The notes below the pieces were generated by a model. The model ran no database searches, had not been told where the DNA came from, and was given only the letters and a program-made list of their open reading frames with translations. Below, piece after piece: positions 34,632 through 51,999 of a stretch of 64,000 bases of DNA; position 1 is the first letter of the stretch; the number at the start of each line of letters is the position of its first letter. The stretch covers positions 3,782,001 to 3,846,000 of the forward strand of contig NC_003076.8 of NCBI RefSeq assembly GCF_000001735.4. The letters are read 5' to 3'. Made by a program: the position numbers and the translations under genes. Origin of the DNA: Arabidopsis thaliana. Lineage: Eukaryota > Streptophyta > Magnoliopsida > Brassicales > Brassicaceae.

Positions 34632-37600
34632 TTACATCAAACTTTCACTCGTATTCGCTCTGTTGCTTATGTTTAGACCCTGAAGCCGCTTCAAACTTTG
34701 CATCAGCTGTGTAAACGATGGCCGTAAATGCGGTTCCCTGCATAACAATCACAAGCTTAACCTCACCTAAAATGTATGATGACCGATTACCTATTTCAAT
34801 ACTGATGGTTTACACTACAAAGCTAATCATAAGGATACATGTATCATACAGCTCTAATAAGGAGTAGTGAATTACTTTTTGCTAAATTTTAAGGATTTGA
34901 GTTTTGAAAATGAACTTACGTTTGCCAACATTCACGGATTATCTGTGCCACAGTTAGATCGATATCATCTGGGATTTCAAGGCGTCGATTCTGGAATCCC
35001 ACAGCTCCAACGACTTGCATCGGGTTCAAACCTTTCCAGGGGACGCGTGAAGTAGCTAATTCCCACAATATGACACCAAAGCTGTACACGTCACATCTGA
35101 GCAAGCACACCAGTCAATATTTATGTACTAACATTTAAAAAGGTTCTCATAGTGTTAAATTTCACTCACTTCTCATTAGCCGGTTCATTCCTCAACACTT
35201 CTGGAGCCATCCACTCAGGCTGCAGACTCATTAACAGGACATTGTATCAAGTAAGTTGTTCAGTTTATCTTTGCAATTCATGATTGAGAAATAAGGAATA
35301 GTTCCATCTAAGATAAAAACTAACCGTTCCTGCAGTTGATTTCGAGGACAAATATGTGTGGTGTTTCATGCGGGACAATCCAAAATCACAAACCTTCACA
35401 ACCCAATTTTTATCAACAAGAAGGTTTGGAGATTTTAAATCCCTATGTACAACAGTCGGGTGGCTGGTGTGTAAGTAGTTCATTCCCTTTGCCTGCAATA
35501 CCATCAGAAACAAAGCAAGTCTCAGATAATTTTTAGCGATATAGCAGTAACTTTTAGAGCCTTCTTTTCAACCAACGCAACTCATTTATACCACATCAAG
35601 AGCCATCCGCATTCTCCTCTTCTCATCAAGCTGATGGTTCGGCCGATGGAGTAATCTATACAAACTTCCCCTGCATCATATCATAAAAGTTTAACCCATT
35701 AAACTCAAGAAGAATGATTAAAGAAAATTAGAAACAAAAAAACACGCATATCATGGTTAGAAAAGGATTACTTCATGTATAAAGGATGACTATAAAGTAA
35801 ACTAGTAGAGGAAGTGGTGCATTCACGAATAAAAAAAAAAGAAGAATATGGGACTATCATCAAACCTGGGTAGGAACTCTGTCAGGATGGAGAAATTTGG
35901 GGGACGAGTAACTGCTCCCATGAAAAGAACAACGTTTGGATGCCGTAACCTCAACATTATTTCAATCTATCAGAATAGATAAAAACATTCCGAATATGAT
36001 TAACGTTATTGCAGGTAATTTTTACAGAAAATAAGATATCTATGGTTAAATGATTTGGAGTTACTTCAGATTTGAACTGTGTCAATGCATCACCAGAGAA
36101 ATCTTGGTCCAGAAACTTCTTAACAGCCACTTCCTGAAAGGAAAAACACAATCAGTCCAAGAACTCCATGACTAAAATAGCAAATCTCTTCATCGAAGGG
36201 AATGTGAGAGTGATTTTTAGAAACTGCAGATTAAAAAACATTGCAAGGATAAGTAGATTAAGACTACAAAACATAACTCACAGTTCCATTCCACTCTGCA
36301 CGATAAACTTCTCCATATGAACCTGCGACAGAAAAGCACAGAGAAAGAGCACATCAGATCAAGGGGCTTGTCTGGTGTATCAAAACTGAATAGTTGGATG
36401 TAATAGATCTTATCCACAAGCATAAGGGTAGATAACTATTAGTAAATATCAAGCTTCACCAAAAGTCTCTCACGGATACCACTTCAGTTTATAATAATAA
36501 AGTTGCATAATTCTAGCGAATCCAATATCTGATATAACAAACCTTACCAATACCAATGCGCTCGCCAATCTGAAGATCTTCCCACATAATTTCCCACTTT
36601 GCAGCTTCTCCGAGCAATGGATTAATCCCTTGGTCATGACTATCACAAACAGCAGACTCCCCATCAGCAGTGCCAACCTCCATATTTTCGGATGAAGAAG
36701 CTTTACCAGTATTATCCAAATCAAAGTTCCTCTTCATTGACAAATCGACCTCCACTGATTGTTGGTAACTCTCGGCTGTGGGGTTCCTTTCAGATTCTCT
36801 CAGTTGTTCAGCTACCTATTCAGTGTAGATGGAAACAATTAAGGACTTAAAAATCTATTAAGGGGGCAGGTGGAATGTTGGGTATCTTAAGAGTACCTTT
36901 TCTGGGTAGCATGGAATACCAGAAACCATAGAATTGCTACTTTCTTGGCGGAGCTCTTGAAGCAAATTCTTCCCCCTCAAGTTATGTGGGTTAATATCCA
37001 TAAACAAATCTGGGGGAGGTGATGCACCACTTTCTAACAACACAGCATGTAATTTCTGCGCAAATTCAGGGTTCTTTGCTGCACTTATGACATACTTTGA
37101 GACATTTTTAACTTTAACTTTCTGTGCACAAGTCGGTTTCCCAGAAAATGGTGGCATATTTTCACCAGATATCTGCTGTGAGTGCATTAACTTCCCAAAA
37201 TCATGCTCAAATCTCTCTGTTTGATGTTTTTCAACAGCACATCTGTCACTGTTTTCTTCCTGGTTTCCAGTGAAGAAGTTTGCTACCATACCAGATCTAG
37301 AATCTGCTTCCTTCGAAACTGAAAATGCTGGCGTTTCAATTTCTTTCTCAAGTACGGGGGATGAATGTTGCAAAGAGTCCAAATTCTCAGGAAATACTCT
37401 TGTATCTGTGCAAGAAACTGGAAGAAAACTGCTTGGAACCTCAGAAGGGATCAGAGCACCCGGAGCACCCATTAAATCAATAATGTATTCACTGCATGTG
37501 AAGAACGAATTAGGACTCTGCAAAAATCACTACCATCACATACAAACTGAGCCTAATATCAGGAATCTAGAATGCAAACAATCAAAGAATACCTTTTGTC

Positions 37601-39024
37601 ATCTAGTTTAATCAAGTTCACAGCCCCATCATCAGTTCCAGTGTAGTAACTGCCTTTTACCAGCATACATGGGAGATTAATCCTATCAGCAAGGACCTAG
37701 AAAAAAGAAAAGGATGGGAGTAATTAGCTTCACCGTACATCTTCTAACCGTGACCAAAAAAGGAACTCAGCGATGAAAAAGGAAATAATGAGTGTTGCCA
37801 CTAGAATCCCCAAATAAGATAACCAAGAGGTTTAAGACCAAAGCTAGAAACAAGTAAGAGGATTTGTTATAAACCTTGAAAAGCAAAGCCCTGTGTCGTG
37901 CAAGACCAACATTAACTCGACCAAGTGGAAGAATAGTAGTGTTCAAAGAATTTCTTAGTTCATAGCTCCGAAGCATCCACCTTCTCAATGCTTCATCAGC
38001 ATTTTCAACGGGGCCACCCATTTGCTCTACAACTATATTTGCAATTTTCTGAGTCAAATCACTTGACACCTGACCAGGAGCAAAGTCTGGACATTCCGAA
38101 GCCAAAGCGAATACTCTCCTCTCTAGCTCTTGTAGTTCAGGATCAATCAATCTGTTAACTAGAATGACCTCATAATCAACATTATCTGAAATAGAGATCG
38201 CTTGAAGATCAACAAGAAGTGGCATCTTCCCCTGTGAAAGAGAATTAGATGTAATCCCATACACATCGTAAAATCCATCCCTGACTTTCTGGTCATAATT
38301 AATGACCTTATGTCCCTACAAGAAAAAAGAAACATCAGCTTAACTCTCCCATTGTCATATAACCAAGGCAGAAACCATCCACATTGAATAAACCCAAAAA
38401 TGGAAAGTTACACAATTAGGATTCAGAAATACTCGCAACGAAGAGAACACTGCAGGCAATAGCCAAGATCCTAATTCCTTTAAACCCTCGCTAATCGAGC
38501 AACCAGACTCCCTAAACCCCTAAATCCATAGGAATTTGAAAATTTTCGCATAAGCAAGAGTCGAGATATAGAGTATATACCCAATAACGAAGCGAGAGAA
38601 AGTCAACGGCGGAATCAGCGTCGGTGACCGGAGCAGAAACCCCAAGGCTAATCCTCTTAGCGGCATCAAGCTGAGCTGTATCTGCATTCTCTCTCGGATC
38701 AGGATCAGAGACGCTGATCGCCATAGCTAACTGGACTTGGTACTCCTCCTCCATCAAATTGAAATCAACACCATCAACAGCCGTCAGATCACGGCCAACA
38801 GGCTCAAATGTATCCAGTCTCGGCATTGTCGTGGAAGCGTTACCAAAACCAGAGGAAGAGACGGAAGAAGTCGATGCAGGGCTAGGGCTAGTACTAAGAA
38901 TAGGGCTAGGATCGATCATAGGTCTAGTCGAGTCGTCTAACCTGTGATGGTCAGCAAATCCGCCGCCGACGCCACTACTTCCGCCGATGTGGAGCTTCCG
39001 TAGAAGATGCTTCATCTTCGACAT
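34632..39024 (-). CDS. RAF3: Raf-like MAPKKK with EDR1 domain (RAF3)
   Basis: Thirteen exons, minus strand: 38581-39024, 37875-38315, 37593-37696, 36897-37491, 36548-36815, 36282-36322, 36065-36133, 35866-35966, 35592-35670, 35325-35492, 35170-35219, 34920-35096, 34632-34737; 2643 nt, 880 residues. Residues about 95-360 are the EDR1/CTR1-type regulatory domain ([29 protein letters not shown]). The kinase domain starts near 605: glycine loop G616-I-G-S-Y-G621, ATP lysine K636 in V-A-V-K, catalytic H730-R-D-L-K, D750-F-G, A775-P-E. All key residues are present, so it should be an active Ser/Thr kinase. The group (CTR1, EDR1, RAF3-6) acts in ethylene, defence and osmotic-stress signalling. Long Ser-rich linkers are likely regulatory. 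CT-rich leader upstream of the ATG. Matches At5g11850. Confidence 0.95.
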
Positions 39025-40023
39025 CGATCGTCAACGACGAACTGATCTCTCTCTCTATTTCTTTCTCTCTCTAAAAATCTCCAGTTTATCTCTCTAACAA
39101 ATGAAGCTTCCTTTCGCTATTTTTTTTTTTTTGGTAGTTTTTTCTTTAAAAAAAATAATTGTGAATATTGTCACAAAGCAAAATTAATTATAGAGAAATA
39201 AATAATGCGTACCTCGTAAACATCCGATAAATAAAATAATAATAAAAAAAAATAGTTTCCACAGTTTATAAATAAATAAGAAAAATAGTAGTAGAGCTTA
39301 ACCTGCGCCGACATCTTCGAAAGGTAGATTCGGTTAAAATGCGCACTACTCTTCTTCGTCAAGCTTCCTCCACTTACTTGGTAAGAATAGCTTTGACTAT
39401 TACACGAAGCTACTATTTAGTTTTTAAATGTCCAAACAAGTTTCATAATTATCCGTTCGTGGAACCAACAATAATACCAAAACCAATCGTATATTAGAAA
39501 CGTTACGCACCTATAGCTTGGTGCCTAGGAATATTTTTATACGGCCATGAAAACTGAGATAAATAAGACTTATGGTCGAATAGAATGGCGTTTGGTGATT
39601 GGAGGAAACAAATTATTCTTGGATTCTGTACAAAATGAATTTATTGGATCACGCACTATGCTACTGATTTTTGATTGGGATTCATATGCAAATTTTTCGT
39701 TGGACTTTTCTTAAATAAAACTAAAAAAAACTTTAAGCTCACTTTATGTTCTGTTTTTATTGTCTGATTTCAAAGGATTTAGGCAAAAAAAAAAGCCAAT
39801 TTGAAACTTGAAATGTTAATCTATGTGTACTAGTAAATAAACGAGAAAACAATTATACAGTTATTGTGCCTTAAACTGTTTTTACAGGCATATCCTGTCT
39901 TTCTCTGTATACCAAGTTCTTAATTTAAACTAATAAGAAAACAACATTGATATACTTATATATCTTCTCCAACCTCTGCTCTTGTGCCAGATTCTTCCTT
40001 TAAAAGTGTTTTGGCGATAGACT
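39025..40023. other. RAF3 upstream region and SSP5 3' flank
   Basis: Next to 39024 is a CT-rich (TCTCTCTCTATTTC) leader for RAF3. The remainder is AT-rich. The 3' UTR of SSP5 lies near 39850-40023. No TATA box or extra gene seen. Confidence 0.5.
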
Positions 40024-41395
40024 TTACCTTTCGAAAGGATCTCCCGCCTCAGCAGGATATTCAGGTGCGGCTACAGCTGCATCAATCTTCTCCCTTAGAT
40101 TGAATTTCTTGGCGATCATTGGCCTTACATCTTCAACTCCAATTAGGCTTTCAAGAAATGGCAGCAAGTGAAGGAGTTCTTTATCTGATGGGTCATTAAA
40201 CCAGCTCTCTATTGGCACTCCATTTTCCACTTGGAAACCAAATGCCTAAAACATTGCAGAAAAAGAAAAACACCAATGAGATTGTGCAACAGCCTTAGAT
40301 CGAGCTTAGAGAATTCTTAATGGCGGTTCTGGAATCAACTTCTTTTCATCAACCCTACAAAACCAATGAGATAGCTTTTGCAAACAAAGAACTTCTACTG
40401 GATTCGCCCATACTACCTTTCATAGTTATTATAGTTTTCCTATACTAGAAGTGTATCCTACAATTATAGCTGATAAAAGCATCTATCGATCGGTTTAGGT
40501 ATAAAGCATAAGAATGGAGAACTAAACGTGTTTACTCACTGTGTAGAAGGATAATAAGAGTATAATACCTGTGGGGAGTTATCAACAATGATAACACGAG
40601 ATAAATCACGCCCGAGGACTGACAAATCCTTGAGGTAGTTACCATCAAAGAAAACACACGAGTCACGGTACACTCTATGGCGAAAGAGCTTTCTCTTAGG
40701 GTCAAGCACGTTCAGAAGTTGCTCAGCATAAATACTTTGGCTAGCTGTAAATATAATGATCTCAAAAAGTCGGGACACTCTCTCCATAAACTCTTTGAGG
40801 TGAGGACGGCATCGCACATACACCATATGCTCTTCTTCATTAAAATTCACTGGGAATGTGAAATCTACCTCACCACACGGCTCTAGAGTCGAGTGCACAA
40901 GAGTTTCTGCAAAATAAAACATATATGTTATAGTAGCCTTAAAACCTGGTGAGAAAAAACTAAGATTTGTGTGCCATTAAAACCTGCAAAGAGAGATACA
41001 ATTTTAAACAAACGAATCAACTGAAAAGTAGCCTTACCATCAAGGTCTAGGACAAGAGAAATAGGAGGACAGCTTCGGGTTTGTTTAGGAAGCAAGACCG
41101 GCCTGAAAGTTGGGACAACAGAAGACAGGTTCGGCAAGTTCTTGATAAACAGATAAGGATCAAACTCATCGAGCTCCTCATCCTCTTCATCCTCCATGCA
41201 TACCGAAGTAATAAGGGAATCTTGACCACGCTCGTCAACACATTCCAGCTTAGAGCTCTTCATCGCTAGATAAATGGCAGAAACCGAATCCAAGTTACAA
41301 TTTGGATCTACGGTACTTGTATCTAGAGCAAGCAATCGATCATAAGGGTTCTGTGCATCCAAATCCCGAGAAGAAGGAGAGTCATCATCTTCCAT
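40024..41395 (-). CDS. SSP5: SCP1-like small CTD phosphatase SSP5
   Basis: Three exons, minus strand: 41038-41395, 40569-40906, 40024-40245 (918 nt, 305 residues). An acidic N-terminal region (about 1-105; [11 protein letters not shown]) precedes a HAD-type phosphatase (FCP1/SCP1) domain. The catalytic signature D117-L-D-E-T121 crosses the exon 1/2 junction, followed by L-V-H-S-T-L-E-P; then [17 protein letters not shown], and the terminal I-I-V-D-N-S-P-Q motif. Substrates in the family include RNA polymerase II CTD phosphoserines; this group is smaller than the CPL proteins and lacks BRCT or RNA-binding domains. Matches At5g11860. Confidence 0.95.
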
Positions 41396-43719
41396 TAAAA
41401 CCCTATTAACATCAACTTGTAACTGAATTAGACAACAGAACTCAGAGCCTAATGCAACTACTCCACAATTTCAATATCTGACCATTATTCACATTCATAC
41501 CCAAACACTACTATAAATCTACAAGTACAAGGTTCAATGATAAAGTTTTCAAATTTACCTTGTAGAAACTCTCTTCACTCCTGTAGCTACCGACAAAGCA
41601 GAGACACCGGAGATAGATCAGTTCCCGAGAGCCGTCAAATTACAAACAACTAGCTCATACACTATCTGAGAACGAAAACAGATCTTGGATTAGAAAAGGA
41701 GCAAAGCCCTAGATACAATTCACAAAGAAGGAACCAAAACAAAAAAGTACCCAGATTTAAAATATTTGAAAGATAAAAACTTTGGAGCCAAAAGAAGCAA
41801 AATTCGAAAACTTTTCATCGCGGAAAGTGACAGAAATCAATATTTTAAGAAAGAGAACCGAACCGGAACTGAAACCCACGAAATCGATTTCAGATAATTT
41901 TCAATTTTGATATATATATCTAGGGCTTTTAATACGAAAAAAGGGGGGAAAAAAGACATGTGGAAAAATCAAAGCTTTTTACTGGGATAAACGATGGATA
42001 AATCTAATCTTTCCGCTTTCTCCGCAAATTTCTCTGCAAATTTCAAAATTTCTTCAACGAAGCGCACACCTAGATTAAACTTCAGTAGCCCAGAAATTCG
42101 AGCTGAGATTGAAGAGCTAAGAAGAAGAAACGGAGAGGGAGAGAGAGAAAAAAGAAAACCCTAGAGAGAGTATATTCGTCGGAAAAAAGTACCTCCGATC
42201 AAAAACGATTTCTTCTAGCTTCCGTCTTCTTCTCTCTCTCTCTTCGAAATAAAAGAGTAAAATATTTGCTCGAAATGAATGACAGACGACTATAGTCTAC
42301 ATAAGCAATGAAATATTTCATTTAAATGCCCTCATACTTTATTAATATTTCATTAGTAACCTCGATAGTTTTTGATTTGTTAAACTAAACCCCAAACATT
42401 CGAAGAGTATTAGGCCGGTAAATGATGACGTCATCTCCGGTTGGAGGATAGTACAACGATGCCGTAGAGAACTAGAGAAGTGTCTTTTTCTTAAAAAGGA
42501 ACCTTCTGTTTTTTACAAATTGAACATGCATGTTATGGATTATTGGAATAAAAAAAACGTTTTGAAGACTTTTGAATATTTTCTTTGAAAAATGAAATTA
42601 TACAAGATTATGTGACTTGATTAGATTTGATGTTACAAGTTAAGTTGGTTTAGAATAATCTTTGTTTAGTACTACTATATATAGGATGATCTATTTTTCA
42701 TTGGTTATAGCTAGAATGCTATATAGAATTGTGGAATGTTGTTTCATGTCATGATTATGCAGATTTATTACCAAACACATAAAAGATTAAGAGGTATGAC
42801 ATGAATGACGTGTTCTGCTGATTATGTTTACGACGAAATCCAAATAAAAGACAATTTGATCCAACACAAACTGAAAAACACTCAACCTGCCAATATTATT
42901 CAAAGAAATGAACAACATCAAACTTGTATTCAAGCATGGCACAATGGATGATTCAGAGAGGACATGATGGCTTAAAACAACATTGATATATTTACGTTCC
43001 CAATTTGAGCTTTAGAATATATGTTTGTAATTTGAGAATACATATGATTGTTTCATCTTCTTCCCCATCTTTCTCTTATACTCTTTCGTTTTCTTGAATA
43101 CTTTGTAGCATAAAGAGCATTTAGACTCTTAGTTCATTCTCTTTTGAACTTTGTCTCATGTTAATCCCATTTTTGTTTTTGTTTCATACATGGCTATCTA
43201 TGTGGGTTACTTCTAAGAACTACAACAACACATCAAGGATATATAATTTAGCAATTTTCTTAGTTAACTTTTCCTTCTCCTAGAAACACTAACCAGGAAA
43301 CAGTTAACTAAAACCACTCCCGCCAAGTTTTGAAACGTTGTACATATATATAGGAGTGAAAATATTACTTTCAGAAACATGGGGTGGGATATATATAAGA
43401 TATAAAAATGTAAGGGGTTACTTTACAAATAAAATAGAATAGAAACAAAACGTAGACGTTTAGAGCGGTCCTCGTCAACTACGACAACATTAGAGATCGA
43501 TCGTCGTCGTCGTACCCGTCAGACTCAAGGAAAAAGAAAAAAAGAGATTCCGCCGCACGTTGTTCTAATCGAAAAAAGCGACTCTCAATAAATCTGTCTT
43601 CCCTTTTCTTTCTTAAACTGGAAGAAGATTAATCAATCAGACACAACAGAGATAACTGATTTATCCACTTCAAACAATACAAACCTTTAAAGTCTTCACC
43701 TTTATAGAGAGAACTTTTA
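41396..43719. other. Divergent upstream region: SSP5 (-) and ceramidase-family gene (+)
   Basis: The first 850 bases probably hold the SSP5 5' UTR with one or more introns, since a CT-rich leader (reading CTCTCTCCCTCTCCG on the minus strand near 42145) and a telo-box (AAACCCTA at 42156-42163, plus strand) lie near 42150, far from the ATG. From 42300 on, AT-rich DNA without a gene. Near 43490 a CGTCGTCGTCGT run marks the leader of the plus-strand gene. Confidence 0.45.
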
Positions 43720-45363
43720 ATGGTGTGGTTGACGAATCAACAGATAGGGAGATGGAAAAGGAAACGAATTTTGGTTGTGGGATCGTTCCTCTGTTGGTCA
43801 ATCATCATGTTCATCACTCCCAAAGTTCCTCTCGATTCATTTCGCCATCATATCTTCGCCGATAAACGCAATTTCATGGGTATCATCATCATATCACACT
43901 CTCTCTTCTTTTTTTTTTATCTCTCTCTGTCTCTGTGCATGTGTAATAACGAGAGACAGGTGTTTTGTGTGGGTTTGATGATGAACAGGAGTGCCTAATA
44001 CATTGAATGTGATGACCAACTTTCCCTTTCTTATCGTTGGAGTTCTTGGTTTTGTTCTTTGCATTGGAGGAAGCTTCTTCAACATAAGGTATCATTCTCT
44101 TTCCCTTTTTTGAGTTTTATTTTGAGTTAGTTTAACAATTTGAGTTGTTGTAATGCAGTTTAAATGGTGAGATCTGGGGATGGACACTGTTCTACGCAGG
44201 CATTGCAAGCTTGGCTTTTGGTTCTGCTTTTTATCATCTCAAACCTGATGACAACAGAATCGTCTGGGACACTTTGCCTGTTCGTTTTTCTCACTTTACT
44301 TTTCTTCGGAACATGAATCTTCTTTCAGTTATGCATTCATTGCTTCTTGATTAGTGATGCGGTAATTGTATATATTGACAAGCACATTGTGAATACAAAA
44401 AGTTGAAGAATCATCTTATAGCTATGTAAAAAAGCTTAGATTAGACTTCATGGTTTTTCTTGGATTGGTTGGTTCTACAAGCACATAGTGAAGTGAACAC
44501 AACTCTTATAGCTAATGGAAAGAAGCTTTAGAGATTTTTCGGGTGTAGAGTTGTGGTTTTTGGTTTTATTGAATGGAAAGTTGTTTTTGCTCATCATTTT
44601 TGATGGTTGGTTTATGAATAGCTGTTTGTTGATTAATGACGGTAAATTGCAGATATTGATTGCGTATTCGTCGCTTTTCTCTAGTTTTTTGGTTGAGAGA
44701 GCGGGGGAGAAAGTGGGACTTAGTTGCCTCATCTTGCTTCTATTTATATCATGTCTCAGTGTTGCTTACGCCAGGTAACATTAAAACCAAGAAAGCATTA
44801 CCTCCTCTGTATACATATATGTTCATGGTTTTAGTCAGGTTTCGGATTGAAATTATATGTGTCTTAGTTGATGGCAGAGTGTTTAATGATCTCCGGTTAT
44901 GCATGACGTTCCAGTTGATACCGTGTCTGGTGATTCCCGTCATGGCGGTTTTGTTACCTCCCAAATATACACACTCTAGATTCTGGCTCTGGGCAACAGG
45001 TTTTTAACTCAAAACCACATTTGCGGTTTTCTTATTAGAATCCACGGTCTTCTGATATCTGCTTATCATGAATGCAGCGGCGTACACTATTGCCAAGATT
45101 GAAGGACTTGCAGACAACAAAATATACAATGCAAATCGATATATCATCAGTGGGCATTCACTGGAGCATTTGTGTTCTGCCGTGGCTACGCTTTTACTTA
45201 CCATTATGCTTTTGTATAGAAGCATTCGGTTTAATAGGTAACGTTTTTTCACTGACTCTTTCTCTTTGATCTTTGAGTTCCTTGAAACCTGAGAGGATTT
45301 TTCACTTTTCTTTTGTATGATGGAAACTAAAACAGATTAGGTGATCTCAAAGGCCGTCCTTGA
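43720..45363 (+). CDS. Ceramidase-family (alkaline phytoceramidase-like) membrane protein
   Basis: Seven exons: 43720-43879, 43989-44088, 44159-44279, 44653-44774, 44878-44999, 45078-45237, 45336-45363 (813 nt, 270 residues). About seven hydrophobic segments. Two motifs of the alkaline ceramidase/CREST superfamily are present: S-A-F-Y-H-L-K-P with His113 followed by N-R-I-V-W-D-T-L-P (residues 119-126), and G-H-S-L-E-H with His235 and His239, the likely zinc ligands. Members hydrolyse ceramides or phytoceramides in the ER/Golgi, but this branch is distant from the ACER/TOD1 enzymes and its activity is untested as far as I know. The last exon adds only eight codons after a split codon. Matches At5g11870. 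Confidence 0.88.
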
Positions 45364-45805
45364 CATTCATTACTGACTCCTCAAGTTTTTTTTCTCTTGT
45401 ATTTAGATGCTTCTGGATTCTTGTATTACAAATTTTGTTTGGTTGCTAGATAGATTTTGACCCATGATCCCACTAAAACATCGTTAGCTTGGTGTAATCT
45501 TGGTTTCTGGTTCTGAAACAGCTTTGGCTTTAAGGTTACTTATTCAAGTCTTATATATGTGTTTGGACAATGGACAATTTTACATGTAGTAACTAAAAAG
45601 AAACCAAAAGAATAATCATAACTCACAAATACACCTTTTATTTTCGGTCTTGACTTGTGACCTGTTTCTTATTCATATGATCACTTTATTGAGGACTTTA
45701 AATCATAGCACAGAATGTGGAAAAATCCAAGACAGCAATAGCATTATAGAAACGTAATCATACAATTCATCTAAAATAGCAACAATGATGAGTAAATCTC
45801 GGAGT
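45364..45805. other. Convergent intergenic (3' flanks)
   Basis: Holds the 3' UTRs of the ceramidase-family gene (+) and the diaminopimelate decarboxylase gene (-). Nothing else seen. Confidence 0.5.
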
Positions 45806-49769
<3,964 letters not shown>

Positions 49770-50633
49770 ATGACTGACCGAGTCTTCCCAGCTTCCAAAC
49801 CACCAACCGCCACTAATGGAGCTCCACCAGTTGGTTCCATACCACCTCCTCCAGCTCCGGCGACTGTAACCAGCAACGGAACAACAAACGGAATGGCTAA
49901 TCAGAAACCTCAAGTCTACATTCCAGCTAACCGTCCGGTTTACCGTCCACAGCCTTACAGTCGCCGTCATCACCACCAATCTCGACCAAGCTGCCGACGA
50001 ATTTGCTGTTGTTGCTGTTTCTGGTCGATTCTGATAATTCTGATCTTAGCTCTCATGACTGCAATCGCCGCCACCGCGATGTACGTGATCTACCACCCTC
50101 GTCCGCCGTCGTTCTCCGTCCCGTCAATAAGAATCAGCCGCGTGAACCTAACAACCTCCTCTGATTCCTCCGTCTCTCATCTCTCTTCCTTCTTCAACTT
50201 CACTCTAATCTCAGAGAATCCAAACCAACACCTCTCTTTCTCTTACGATCCTTTCACCGTCACCGTTAATTCAGCTAAATCCGGTACGATGCTCGGTAAC
50301 GGAACTGTTCCTGCTTTCTTCAGCGATAACGGTAACAAAACTTCGTTTCACGGCGTGATCGCTACGTCTACAGCGGCGCGTGAGTTAGATCCGGATGAAG
50401 CTAAGCATCTGAGATCAGATCTGACGCGCGCGCGTGTAGGATATGAGATCGAGATGAGAACTAAAGTGAAGATGATAATGGGGAAGCTGAAGAGTGAAGG
50501 AGTAGAGATCAAAGTGACATGTGAAGGATTTGAAGGAACTATACCAAAAGGTAAAACTCCAATTGTAGCTACTTCTAAAAAAACTAAGTGTAAGTCTGAT
50601 CTTAGTGTCAAGGTCTGGAAATGGAGTTTCTAG
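49770..50633 (+). CDS. EMB3135: NDR1/HIN1-like (LEA-2 domain) membrane protein
   Basis: Single exon, 287 residues. A Pro/Asn-rich cytosolic N-terminus (about 1-75) with R-R-H-H-H leads to a Cys cluster C-R-R-I-C-C-C-C-C-F-W (residues 75-85) that is likely palmitoylated, and one membrane segment (about 84-108). The remainder is a LEA-2/NHL domain exposed outside, starting Y-H-P-R-P-P-S-F-S-V-P-S-I and containing N-F-T-L-I-S-E-N-P-N, the usual N-P-N element of the family, and several N-x-S/T sites. The topology is type II. Family members act at the plasma membrane in defence or wall-membrane attachment. The gene symbol is from memory for At5g11890 (embryo-defective); the sequence itself supports only the family. 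Confidence 0.85.
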   Translation: MTDRVFPASKPPTATNGAPPVGSIPPPPAPATVTSNGTTNGMANQKPQVYIPANRPVYRPQPYSRRHHHQSRPSCRRICCCCCFWSILIILILALMTAIAATAMYVIYHPRPPSFSVPSIRISRVNLTTSSDSSVSHLSSFFNFTLISENPNQHLSFSYDPFTVTVNSAKSGTMLGNGTVPAFFSDNGNKTSFHGVIATSTAARELDPDEAKHLRSDLTRARVGYEIEMRTKVKMIMGKLKSEGVEIKVTCEGFEGTIPKGKTPIVATSKKTKCKSDLSVKVWKWSF

Positions 50634-51822
50634 AGGGAATTTTGATAATTTCACAATTGAAATTTTCTATATAATCTTCTTCTTTTTTTCTTCTGGATTT
50701 TGTGAAACTTTTGGAATGATCCAAAAGGAGATTTCTTCAGTTGTTAGTTAAAAAATTTCAGAGAAGAGTCAGAGAGATAAGGTATTGTCAAGTAGAAGAA
50801 GGCCAGAGAATTCACGGCTTCTAAAAAAATTTCTTGGATTTTTGTTTTGTTTGGAACTTTCTTACTTGAATTTATATTTAATGGATACAGAAATATAAAT
50901 GTAATACTTGTAACGAATGGAGTACTAAAAAGCTGGAGATTGCAGTGACTGCGTGATAGTGAGCATTAAAGTGAGATCGTAGTAGTAATAAACAGAACCT
51001 TAAAAATGGAAAAGATGCGTGGGGTTTGTGAGGAGAACAATGAAGAACACGAGAGATGTGTTAAATGTTAGATGTTGAACCATCTATCGCATTATACAAC
51101 ACCATTTAAGAGAAACGTGAATCGTCTTTAGTACTCTATAAAGCAAGCATATATTCTAGCAGTTGCATGTTATAAAATTAATACAGATCGATCACTCAAT
51201 TCATGAATATGGTTTGATATAAACATTAAATTAAATGTCATGCTGTCATAAAAGATGAATTATATGGTTCATTTATCTAAGAAACTTTTTATTAACTAAG
51301 TAAGTAAAAGTTTGAAGAGGTCATTTGCAAGTGACTCCGACCAGGGATAGACTCCTGAAATCTTATCCAACTATGGACGACGACTTCATGTCGGTGTGTC
51401 CAAAAATGAGGAAAAGGAATCTGCCCAAGGGACAAATGGCATTACCCGAAACGGCAAAGAAGAACCGCAGGAAAAAAAGTTGACAATAACGTATGAGGTG
51501 TGACTGAAAAAGAAAAACTTGTAGTTTGGTTTATGACGTAAATGAATAATTTGGAAATGACAATAAGTCATCATATCTAATTTAGTGCATGACCTCCAAC
51601 GTCGGCATATATTTGAGTCGGTGACCGGATATCCAGTACAAAGTAAAGTACAAACCAAAAAGAAAGACAAGACAATAAAATGGGTAAAGAAGACTTGCAT
51701 ACACGGACGTGATAGAAGAAGACATGCATAGTATAATTCTGACTTTCTGAGACCTTTAATGAAAATATTTGGCAATGTATTTCAAGAATAACTATGGCAT
51801 ATCTCTTAGATTTTGTGAAAAT

Positions 51823-51928
51823 AGCCCATAATCGAAGAAGATGATAGTAAAAAACCGAGGCCCAAATAGAACCCATTTACCCAAAATATCAAAAAGATTA
51901 GTCGTTTGGCAATGAAATTAGAAGCCCA
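51823..51928 (-). promoter_or_regulatory. Three site II (TGGGCY) elements upstream of the DENR-like gene
   Basis: AGCCCA at 51823-51828, GGCCCA at 51859-51864 and AGCCCA at 51923-51928, reading TGGGCT/TGGGCC on the minus strand. Clustered site II elements recognised by TCP factors are a hallmark of plant translation and mitochondrial gene promoters, which suits the downstream DENR-like translation factor. Confidence 0.5.
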
Positions 51929-51999
51929 ACACATGTCCTAAGCCTTTTTCACTTTTCTTCACTGTTTGGTTTTCCGACATCATTAACTTCGCGGGGGCA

